46,011 bases of DNA, taken from assembly GCA_016098155.1 (NCBI GenBank), contig JAAAJB010000267.1, positions 1 through 46,011 of the forward strand. Direction: 5' to 3'. This document shows, in pieces, positions 35,238-44,846 of this stretch. The stretch's first letter is position 1. Each line of letters opens with the position of its first letter. The translations under genes were made by a program, and so were the position numbers. The notes below the pieces were generated by a model. That model did not search any database and was not told where the DNA came from. It was given only the letters and a program-made list of their open reading frames with translations. This stretch comes from Actinomortierella ambigua (taxonomy: Eukaryota; Mortierellomycota; Mortierellomycetes; Mortierellales; Mortierellaceae).

Positions 35238-35619
35238 GCAAGCGACTTCTATGTTTTTTTTTCCTTTTGATTGTTGTCCATTTTTTGTTGTACTTCTTTT
35301 CCATTGTCACACTAGTTTTCTGCTTATTATTTTTTTTTCCTCCGCGTGTAGCCTATGCGCCTTTTCTTTTCTTTACCATGTACCATGCTATCAATTTTTT
35401 ACTCCACAAGACATCTTCACAAGCCAGGAAAACGAATTTCATTTCACAGCATATGCATTAGATAGACGCAAGTTAAAGAATCGTGGATAATCAAGATCCT
35501 TTCTTATTTGGCGGTGCTTTTTTTCGTAATAACTATGGACATACGGTTCTGTGAGGTAAAAAAAAAGAGGGAGAAGTCTGTACAAAAGGGAATATTCATT
35601 GTTGTTTTCTTTTCCTTCC
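35238..35619. other. Convergent 3' region between TIM22 and the aldehyde dehydrogenase
   Basis: A T-rich spacer of about 380 bases between two converging genes, holding both 3' ends. No gene is seen. Confidence 0.5.
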
Positions 35620-37569
35620 TTACAAGTGAGACTTGCGGACAACGACGGCACGACGGTGCGAGAAAGTCTCGATGGAGTACCTGCCATGGTAGGCACCCAT
35701 GCCAGAGTTACCACAGCCACCAAATGGCAAGGCCGCGTTGGTGAAGTTGGCAGCGATGTCATTGACGGAGACACCACCGGAGCGGGTCTCGTTCAGGACA
35801 CGCTGGACATTAGCATCATCCTCGGTGTACATGAACAGGCTGAGCGGGTACTCGGTGGTGTTGATGATCTTGATGGCCTCGTCCATGGATTCGCAGTCGA
35901 TGATGGGCAGGAGCGGGCCAAAGATCTCATCTTTCATGATGGTGTCGGTCAGCTTGACGCCAGTGAAGACCGTGGGTTCGATCGTCAAGCGGGCAGGGTT
36001 GGTTCTGCCACCGTGGACCATCTTGGACTCCTTCTTGGTCATCTCCATCAGGGTGACGAGGCGTTCGAAATGACGCTGGTTGATCACATGGGCATAGTCG
36101 TCATGGTCGGTCGGGTTCTCGCCGTACAGATGGTGCCAGACACCAATCATCTGCTGGATCAGCGCCGGCTGCAGCTCCTTTGGGCACAGAAGGTAGTCGG
36201 GTGCCAGACAGATCTGGCCAGAGTTGGTCGACTTCCAGCCGGCAATCGCCATCGCGGCCTTTTGCAGATCGGCGTCCTTGGCGATGATCACGGGACACTT
36301 GCCGCCGAGCTCCAGCGTCACGGGCGTCAGGTGCTTGGCTGCGGCCTGCATCACAATCCGACCAACCTCGGTACCACCCGTATAGAAGATATGGTCGAAG
36401 CGCTCCTGGAGCAACGCGCCCGTCTCCTTGGCGCCACCAGTGACTATCTGGACAATGCTCTTGTCCATGTACTTTGGCACCAGCTGCATCATCAGCCTCA
36501 TTGAGTGAACTGCGAGCTCCGAAGGCTTGATGATCGCGGTGTTTCCAGCTGCGATGGCACCTGCCAGAGGCTCCAAGGTCAAGAGGAATGCTAGGAAGGA
36601 GGGAGGGATGAACAAAACATTAGAGAGTGTTATTAGCCTCTTGTTAAAAGTACAAAAAGATCCATTTTCTCTTTAAACAGCTTTGTAGGAATTGAACTAC
36701 TTACGGAAGTTCCAGGCACCAATGATCAGAACGTTACCCCTAATACAGTCAAGAGATGAAGAAGTGTGGCGTGCATTAGAAAAGGCAGCTACAACATGCT
36801 GCACAGTAAAACGACGACGAGAGGCGAGAGTTGAGATAACACCCTCACTTACTTGGGGGAGAGGCGGACAAAGGCCTTGTCAGCTTCCTTCTCTCCTTTC
36901 TCATGCTGGTCCTTGGTCTGGAAATCCATATCATGGTTCTTGAGTGCGCGGATGGCTTCAATCAAAGTCCCGAACTCAAAAGTCGATCGACGGCCAAGGT
37001 CAGCATGGATGGCATTGTTGATGGCATCCTCGTTCTCCACTACCAGTCGCTCCAAAGCGGCAACTAGACAAAAACGAGTGAAAGGATGCTACGAGGTGAG
37101 TGGTTCGATCAAAGGTGGGACAAAGTACAGGTGAGAGCGCCGTGACCTTCGTTTCTTTTGGGGACACGAAGAGGGAGGAGACGACGGGAGGGAAAATCTA
37201 GCCTGAAAAGACGAAAGCGTGGGAACAGAAGCATGGACTGAAAAAAAAAATGAGAGAGAGAGAAAAAAAAAGGGACATACTTTGCTCCTTGCGGACCTTG
37301 AGCGACTGGGTCCTGTGGCTCTGGAATGTCTTGCGAGAGTCATCAACAATCTAGAGGTGGGGCCAGCCCATGGGATATTTACATTCAGGACGTCAGGAAC
37401 TGAGATCGAGAAGACAAGAGGAAAAAAATGGTGTGGAGTGGGAAAGCATTGACCCCCCAGAGCTTTGGCAATACAACCTGAAGGCCATTCTCTGCGTCCA
37501 TCAGTCTTTCTGTTGAAATAAAAAGTCGAGGAAGATGGAACGAGGGGGTGGGAAGTGGAGCACACTTGG

Positions 37570-37600
<31 letters not shown>

Positions 37601-37639
37601 CTTGGGGATGGCTTCAACGGGGGTGTAGTCGGGGCCCAT
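35620..37639 (-). CDS. Class 3-type (fatty) aldehyde dehydrogenase with a possible peroxisomal signal
   Basis: Five exons fit in phase: 37639-37601, 37350-37281, 37063-36853, 36739-36705 and 36590-35620, giving 441 residues. ALDH landmarks: LIIGAWNFP (cofactor entry), AGNTAIIKPSE, FYTGGTEVGR, LELGGKCP with Glu212, NSGQICLAPDY with catalytic Cys246, EIFGPLLPI and LPFGGCGNSGMGAYHG. The early position of Cys246 and the short length are typical of the ALDH3 family, which oxidises medium- and long-chain aldehydes with NAD(P)+. The usual C-terminal membrane helix of fatty aldehyde dehydrogenases is absent. Instead the protein ends in Ser-His-Leu, a permitted PTS1 variant, so peroxisomal location is possible. 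Intron 1 carries an (AG)12 run close to its donor. Confidence 0.9.
37570..37594. repeat. (AG)12 microsatellite in aldehyde dehydrogenase intron 1
   Basis: Twelve AG units on the plus strand (CT on the transcript) lie a few bases inside the donor site of intron 1. Length changes here could affect donor recognition. This is inference. Confidence 0.8.
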
Positions 37640-39065
37640 GGTCGATATTTAGCGTAGTGAAACAAGGATAAGAGCTGGATGCGAAGCGGGTTTGTGTTTG
37701 TTTGGCAGAGGGAGAGAGAGAACAGAGCCTTTTAAAGGATTTGAGGAAACCTTGTTGTATGCTCCCACCAACCCTTCGTTTATAGAGAGAAAAATCCTTC
37801 TCTTGACCCCTCGCTTCGGACAGCGAGAGGCCCGACTCATCGATCGAAAAGCAACCCAGCCGGAAAGCCACCAAGTGCATCCTGCGGGAAACAGTCGTGG
37901 GCGTGAGAAGAAGTGGTTGTACAGCTGTTGCATCATCTCTTACCACCCTGTCTTGTAGGCCTGTGGAACATTCACCAGGAAACTTTTACCACTTTCCCGT
38001 TCTTTCAACATAGTCTTTGTCTTTCCTAAAGTCATGAACGTCACCAACCACTCAAATACAACTCCTATCAGTCTCATTTCGGGTCGGGTCTAGCTTGTAA
38101 CCTCTCTAACTTTCGGGTGGGCGCCCTGCAAAATCTCAGCCGCGCGCAGACGATTGCGCGTCTCTCTAGAATGTTTTCTACACATATTTCCCTCTCTGAG
38201 CACAACAGCTACAGTGATACCATCTTTTCCCATCTCACTTTTTTCCTACCCTCCCCTTCCTCGTCGTTGCCAGCCATGGGTCACATACGCCCTCTCCCTC
38301 CTTTTCGTTTGATGCGCATGCTAGTGCGAACACGATGGATCGAGAGACTAAAATCTTTTTGAGCCAGCTACTTTTAAGGTAGCAGCGTCTTACTGCTTGG
38401 CCCAAACGCTCAAGATTGAAACAACCATGTGCCATCAAGAACCCAATCCGTCGTTGCGCGTACGTTGTTGCTACTGGGTAAACGACCGCTTTGGTAGGTT
38501 TCACTAACAACCTAGAATTTGACTTTTTTTTTTTTTGGGAGGTAGGACGTGTGACAAGCCCATCTATTCCTATCGAATCGCTTAGGTCCATTTTCAAGTT
38601 ACAGTTGGACCAGAGGCACTTTCTATCTCATGCACTGCCAGAAAAATCTCTCAACTCTGTCATGTTGAACTCCAAAAGGGATACTGAATATCCATAAAGA
38701 ACACAGGACGGGAATGAGATGGACGACGTGAGAATGGTGCGACATGACACCATGCCCAAAGAGATTAGAGATAATGCATCAGCTGGACTATAAAGTCAAG
38801 GATGGCCATTTGCAAGATGCTCTTTTATAAACAATATACTTTATCTCCACTTTTGTACAAGGCTACAGATGGAAAAAAAACGACATAAAATACAGTTGGA
38901 GAGGGTAGGCGGTACGACTAGGATATGCAAAAGGAATGACAGAGAGATCTCGCAGGTAGCAAGCACAAAGCTCCCGCTGCACAAGGGAGCATGGGAAGAG
39001 GATGGAAGAAAGGAAGGAGGGAAGGAAGAAAGAGCTCCTCAATACAAAAGAGTATTAGCCTCGAT
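37640..39065. other. Interval between the aldehyde dehydrogenase and bZIP genes
   Basis: The first 300 bases are the aldehyde dehydrogenase promoter. A T12 run lies near 38523-38536. The last 200 bases are A/T-rich and hold the bZIP 3' untranslated region. Short frames on both strands have no family resemblance, and I see no gene. Confidence 0.5.
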
Positions 39066-40794
39066 CTATGCGGCCTTGGACCGTCTGGACGACGCTTTCC
39101 GGCCAGATGTGCCAGCATCCTGGCTATTTGCAGAGGCCGAAGAGCCGCCAGCGGCGGGGGCACCCCGCTTGTTGTTGATGTTACTACTCTCGGAAGCATT
39201 GTCACCGCCACCCACAGAAGAAGTCGCCGCGGCAGCGACGATGGCCTTGATCGGCGGCATGTTTTCCAGCATCCGTGAGTCCTTCTCGATAATGAGCCCT
39301 CTCAGCCATTTGATCTCCATCTCCAGCTCCTTAACACGCGCCTCCAGCGTCTCCGATTTCGCCGTCATCTCCTTCGCTGTCCGCTCCAGGGCTTGCTCAC
39401 GCAGTCGTTTCTTCTGACGGAAGCGCGCCGAAGCTGCCGTGTTGCGCCGGCGCTTGTCTTCCTCCGCAGCCAGCTTCACCGCATACTCTGGATCGTCCTT
39501 GGCGAGAGACCCCTTGCTCAAAGACGCCGATCGACGCTGCAGCGATGAGGATGCAGAGGCACTGGACGTTGACCCTTGGTCATCCTTGCCGGCGCCGCCC
39601 TCGAAATCGTCATAGTCCTCGTCACTTGACTCGCCCTCGAGCGAGGCCAGATGAGGCGCATGCTCATCAATCGGTGTCGTCACGGGCAGGGACGAAGACA
39701 ATGATGATGACGACGACGGTTGCGGTGGTGGTGGTTGGTTGGACACGGGCGGCGTGGTAATTTGGAGCGCCGCCAGTGACATATTACCAGTCTCGGACTT
39801 TGGAGAAAGCGCTGCACCCTCGTGAGCAGAGGCACTGGCAGCAGTGGTGACGGCCTCGGAGGACGTAGTGTGGGCGCCCTGTGGGGACGGAATGGGCAAC
39901 CGGGCGAGACGGGCGGCTGTCGGTGGAACATTCGGTGTAGTGCCAGCGGAGGTTGAACTGGGGTAGCCGCGGTGAGCGAGTGGAAGCAACCCTGCTGCTT
40001 GCTGGCCATCGGCAATGGCTGCGTCACCTGCGCTATATAGGCCGATCATGCTATGATGGTAGTGAAGGGCCTGCTGAAGCTGCTGTTGTTGCTGCTGCGG
40101 TGTCTGGACATGGAAGCCAGGTTCGGCCCCACTTGCCGTAGGATTGGGCACCATCTGATGGATAGGGTTCCGCTGGCGAGACCGCTCAAGGACGGAGAGT
40201 GTGCGGGGGTCGGCTGCTCAAGCATAACAAAAAAAATAGTGAAAAAAAGAGGCGATGAGGAAAGGTATACCTCAATTAATCACAAAACCGCGCAACGGAC
40301 CGAAGGAGCCTATTAAAGTTTGCATTATCACTTGTTGCTGTGTCCTTACCTGTCTCCACATGATGGAAAGAGTGTTGTTGTGGTGGTTGAGGGCGATACT
40401 GAAGCTGATGTTGCGCACCTGGCTGTTGTTGCTGTCGCTGCTGTTGTTGCTGAAGATGCTGCTGCTGCTGCAGTTGCAAGGAAAGAAGTTGGTGCTGCTT
40501 TTGGATCAAGAGTTGACGGTGGTGCTGAAGCTGAGAGTCGTGTGAATGCGGCGATGATTGTTGCTGCTGATCACCGGGAAGACCATTAGTGCCAAGCTTT
40601 AGACCAAGGTCTTCTTCAAATGCGCCACCCTCTGGGGGTATGTCGAATGTGAACTGAGCATTCGCCCAAAGAAGCAAGTCGTCGTCGGGAAAGTTTTGGA
40701 CGTCGTCCAGATCGTCTTTAGATGGGGAATCGGCAGGAGACACTTGGTTAAAGGTGGCAATGAGTGCCGAGTATGGATTAGGGTAGCTGTCCAT
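39066..40794 (-). CDS. bZIP transcription factor with polyglutamine tracts (Cys3/MetR/Atf4-like)
   Basis: Two exons, 40794-40350 and 40213-39066 (or from 40216), give 530 or 531 residues. The bZIP sits near the C-terminus: basic region KRRRNTAASARFRQKKR (about 401-418, with the invariant Asn and Arg spaced as N-x7-R), then leucine heptads through LEARVKELEMEIKWLRGLI (to about 458). The basic region, together with a preceding DDPEYAVKLAAEEDKRR, resembles the fungal Cys3/MetR/Zip1 group, which controls sulfur metabolism and stress genes. That assignment is by resemblance. The N-terminal part has an acidic DDVQNFPDDDLLLWANAQF segment, a plausible activation domain, and glutamine-rich blocks (about residues 75-145 and 180-200). 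The two possible acceptors form a GAGCAG pair and would add or remove one alanine. A (GGAA)n run lies just upstream of the start. Confidence 0.87.
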
Positions 40795-43490
40795 TTAGGA
40801 AGGAAAGGTATGATAAAGTCTGAAAGAGGATGAGAATGAGGAGGGAGGGGCTGTAGGGGAGGAAGGAAGGAAGGAAGGAAGGAAGGAAGGAGGGAGGGAA
40901 GTGAAGGTGATCAATTGTGAAGGAGGATCGAGACCCCGTCTTTTCCGTCTGACACGAAGAGGAGTAGGGAATCGAGGGATCAAAGTACGAAAGATAGACT
41001 TCACAGTTGATGCCAAGCAAGGCAAAAAGATATTGAGTAGTGGTGGAGCACGATGGATAGGCCTCGAAGAACGAAGGAAAGGAGGTGTGAAAAAAGTTAT
41101 ATCGAACGGAACTGTGCAAGGTTGTCAACAGCGCTCAAGAGCAAGAGATAACAGTAGGGGGTAAAAGGGGCACAGACGAGGATTACGCAGAAGACAGCTG
41201 CGATGGTGGGATTACAAGTTAAACACTCGGATAAGGTCAAGAAGGAAGACAGTGGATGGAGGGAGGATGGAAGGGGAAGAAGAAAGTCCAAGAGGGCTGC
41301 CTTTTGTATGGATGCGCTCTCGTTCTCGGCTGGGTCGGGGGCTAGGGAAAACGCCGCCTCCGTCCAAGGACGAACAGGCCGTCAGTAAAGGCAGGCAAAG
41401 CGTGGAAGCGACAGTTGGTGTTCTCCAAGGGTCTTTAGCGCGTGGACAAAACACACTTCTGAAAAATACAGTTGCCCCAAACACAGTTTTCTGTCGCCGA
41501 TCGATAGCGAAAGACTGACGAGTCTGTTTAGTAGCAGCCTGGGTTGCCTTGTAAGTCAATTAGGAAGTAAGAAATAAAATAAAGGAAAACATGGAGAAGG
41601 AGCAGGAAACGTGGGCATGTGGGCTTGGGGGTACAAGAAAATGACACGATAGACTTGCTTTCTTTGTCGATAACACATTCATTCGCTAGCAGAATGGAGG
41701 ATGGCAGCACAAAGTCATCAACTCGGGTGCTGCAATGCGGGTGAAAGGAGTTGTAGAAAACAGAAACATGCTAAGGGATTAGAGCACTGAAAGGGTCCGA
41801 CAAAAAGGGACAAAAGTACAGCATTTGTCATGTCAACAAGCGTCCAAACACAGTTTGCCCATTCCATCTCCCGTCCTCAGTTTGCCCTCCCTCCAGCCCT
41901 CTTTAATACATTCATCCTAAACACATGCATCGACAACGATAGTCCGAAGGAATGTGGGGCCTTGATCCCCATGGTGCACATGTTATTAGTAGTATTCTTG
42001 ATCCTTTGCTTTGAGACCCTTCAGATATGAGCTCCCAATTCCCTCCTCCTCCTTTCCTCCTGAGATGGACGGCGGAAAGAGCTGGGAAGAGTGGCCAATG
42101 AGTGGATGATGTGATTGCCTCACAAAACAATGCAAACTGTGTTTGGGTCATTCACACCACTTACCGCTACACAAACAAGCAGGTGTTGTCCCTTATAGCC
42201 TGCAGCGACAACAAATGCAGTTAACTCGGCATCAAACACACCCTCATTCGCTACAACTTTAGATTCGCCATCGGTATGAGCTGCCAATCCGGTGTGCCGT
42301 CGCCGCACTGCTCTTACAAGCAGTCTCCCGGATTTTGATATATAGAATGGTCCCTACACCAGCAAGTGGGCACATGGAGTGTGAGGCAATGAGAGCACAG
42401 CGAAATGGAAGTCAGGATCTAAAAAAAATCTGGGCACATGGTAAATATGGGCGCCTTGTAAGTTTACGGCCTGAGTCAACAATCGCCATCCGTTTGTTGT
42501 CCTCGCAGTCGTTGCACTTTCAACCAATCTCTGTAACCGCTGATGTTGATGGCGAATTCCACCAAGCAGCCACACTACTCTTCTTCTTGCAGATCGGTGG
42601 CATCGTCCACAAAGGCCTTTAACTGCATTTTTTTCTTTCGGTCAGGTTCACATGACGCACCTTAACAATTCAAGGCTTTGAGCCACTGAGAGGTTTATCG
42701 CCTCAAGACCAAGAACGTCAATCACAGGAAAGTACACCTGTTGGAGTGCGAAGACATCAGTCAAGGCAATCGCTAAGAAGGTCAAGTCCACGGGACTTAA
42801 AAAACCACGCAGTTCACGCCCAATTTGGTTGAACTATAGTGACTGTCAATCGGTCGAGTAGGCAATGGGTGGTCCTTCGCCACCATAGCAGCCGATGGCG
42901 TGCTTTCTCCCACTCCTACTTCGTTACCTGTTGGCAGTGCCGATTCGTACGAGAACGTAATTTATCTGCCACATTTCTGCTGCCTGTGGTTCTTGGTTGA
43001 AAATGAGACGGAAAACTCTATATGAGCTCAAAATGTAACACTACCGAGGCTCGCCGAGAAGTGTGCGCTAACGAATGAGGCCCTCTTCAGAGGAACCATG
43101 AAAGAAACCTCCATCAAGCTTGTAGCTGGCTGATGGCTAAAGGATCATTAGTCTTGTCATAATTTGTCACATGGGGAAAAAATCAGTCAAGTCGCCATCC
43201 ACAGCGGTTACTGGAATCAGTCTATTTGACAACCCAGTTGCTACGTATTGGGTGGCAACCCCTTTCCCAAAACGCCTTAAGAACCCACTACGACATGGCA
43301 AAAAATGTCAAACATTACCATATAGAAGTTGCCCTGGTTTGTTTGGCAACTGAGTTGCGATCAAATCACTTCGGTCGCGCCCGTGGAAAAAAAAAAAAAA
43401 AAAAAAACACCTCGGTTATTGGAGCAAGAATTACCGGATGTAAAAGTGAACGGTCCCCAGCTGTTACACTGGATGATTTGGTCTTTGAAT
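40795..43490. other. Gene-free interval upstream of the bZIP gene
   Basis: Bases 40859-40890 are about eight GGAA units (CCTT on the transcript strand) in the probable leader. Bases 41000-41700 are purine-rich. Minus-strand frames near 42120-42308 and 42480-42620 (LKAFVDDATDLQEEE, then a stop) are short and unrecognised. A22 lies at about 43386-43407. I can support no gene. Confidence 0.45.
40859..40890. repeat. (GGAA)n microsatellite upstream of the bZIP gene
   Basis: About eight tandem GGAA units lie 65-95 bases upstream of the bZIP start codon, probably within its 5' untranslated leader. Confidence 0.8.
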
Positions 43491-43563
43491 TGACCACGGC
43501 AGGGCTCGAACCTGCAATCTCCTGATTCGTAGTCAGACGCCTTTCCAATTGGGCCACGCGGCC
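43491..43563 (-). tRNA. tRNA-Arg (anticodon ACG)
   Basis: The 73-base cloverleaf folds fully by eye. The acceptor stem is GGCCGCG against CGTGGTC (two G-U pairs), with a GCC/GGC D stem and TTGG in the loop. The anticodon stem is TCTGA/TCAGG, with loop CTACGAA and anticodon ACG read as inosine-CG. The variable loop is short, the T arm is GCAGG-TTCGAGC-CCTGC and the discriminator is A. Box A and box B promoter elements are intact. There is no intron. No T4 terminator lies just downstream; the first long T run on this strand is T22, about 85 bases away. Confidence 0.93.
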
Positions 43564-43974
43564 GTTCATGTCGGGGAGAAATTTGAGACATACATGAAGA
43601 TTCGTCAATTAAGGCCTCAGTTACGCCGCCAAAATGTGCTCTTCTGGCTTTGGCTTGACGATAAGCTGGCGACCTGGACGGAGCATGCGATTAAAAAAGC
43701 CAACAAGTCCATCACGGCCAAGACCAAGCGCAGCAAAGACCCTGCTGCTGGCACACAACGCTGGACAGGTGGCTATGGCTTTCTACGCCCGCAGGAATCA
43801 TGCTAGTTTGATGGGTGGGTGTTGAAATCTCACATGAGGGAGAGATATAGCGATGGCGAGGGAGCCGAAAGGAGGGCCGAGAAAAAGGACCCCTGCTCCT
43901 CGTGTGCCTCTTGTTACCAGCGCTGCCTACCCGTTTTATTGCTCACAGCAGCGATACGCAAATCTTTCTCTCAA
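43564..43974 (+). other. Short unassigned open frame between the tRNA and the proteasome pseudogene
   Basis: From about 43565 to 43806 a plus-strand frame reads FWLWLDDKLATWTEHAIKKA and KSITAKTKRSKD with good codon use, then stops. It has no start codon of its own and no family I recognise. It could be a broken exon of a neighbouring duplicated segment. The following 170 bases hold nothing clear. Confidence 0.25.
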
Positions 43975-44740
43975 GCAAGGCCGCCCCAGGGCCGTCTTCA
44001 CCAAACTGAATATGCTCTGGAGGCTGTGAAACAGGGATCTGCTGCCGTCGGTATCCGTTCCAACACCCATGTTATCATTCTTGCCTTGAAGGCACAGTTA
44101 TCTGGAAAAACGACCCAGTGATGTGTTCCCTACCACCTGAATCGTACTTGTTTTTTTTAGGGAGGCGATCAGCAGCCTGACAAAGCCTCTCTCCTAAATG
44201 CAATTCCTGCTTTCATTTTTCTTGTGGTATTGACGCTAATTCTCTTTTTATTTAAAATCATTTAGCGTTCTTCGGGCGAGTTGGCAGTACACCAGCAAAA
44301 GCTGTTCAGGATCGACAACCACATGGGCATTGCCATTGCTGGATTGGTTTCTGACCCACGTGTGTTGGGGTAAGTAAGGACATGGAATGGATGGTAGAGG
44401 GCGACTATGGTAAGGCTATGGCTAATATGTCCATAATGGGGGTGCATGAAGTCCAAGATGCTGTATGATTGTCCTCTTCCAGGAAGCCGATTAATTTCGA
44501 TGATCGGCGACAAGGCACAGGTCAACACTCAGAACTATGGTCGTCGCCCTGACGGTGTTGGATTGTTGGTGGGCTGCTACGACGACGAGACAGGCCCGCA
44601 TCTGTACGCGGTTACTGTACATCGAGCATTCCATAGAAGTTCCCGCCCGCCACTCTCATACAAACCTTCGCATCATGCGTCTAGCGATCGTGGTGGCTGT
44701 TTGGGAGAGCTCCTTCCAACATCACGAGAAACACTTCTTA
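43975..44740 (+). pseudogene. Pseudogene of the 20S proteasome alpha subunit 1 (alpha-6/PSMA1 type)
   Basis: Three exon-like blocks in order match this subunit. Block A (about 43975-44090) has [19 protein letters not shown] and [11 protein letters not shown]. Block B (44266-44369) has SSGELAVHQQKLFRIDNHMG and GIAIAGLVSDPRVL. Block C (about 44440-44610) has MKSKMLYD, SRLISMIGDKAQVNTQ and GVGLLVG. Introns are kept, so it arose by DNA duplication, not by retrotransposition. Lesions: the N-terminal RNQYDNDVT.W part is gone, the donor after block A reads GC where GT is expected, the acceptor before block C is lost, and the frame shifts after GPHLY, leaving a faint SIGARSQS-like trace near 44635. 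Several conserved residues are changed (Arg to Cys in YDRPLP, Tyr to Asp in GRRPYG). A working copy must exist elsewhere. Confidence 0.75.
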
Positions 44741-44846
44741 CCTGCCATCGAGGAATCTCGTAAAAAAGAAAAAAAAAAAAAGAAAAATACAAAAAAAAGA
44801 CACAATTAAGAAGGGGACAGCTGAGAGGAACGAGGGGGAGAGGGGG

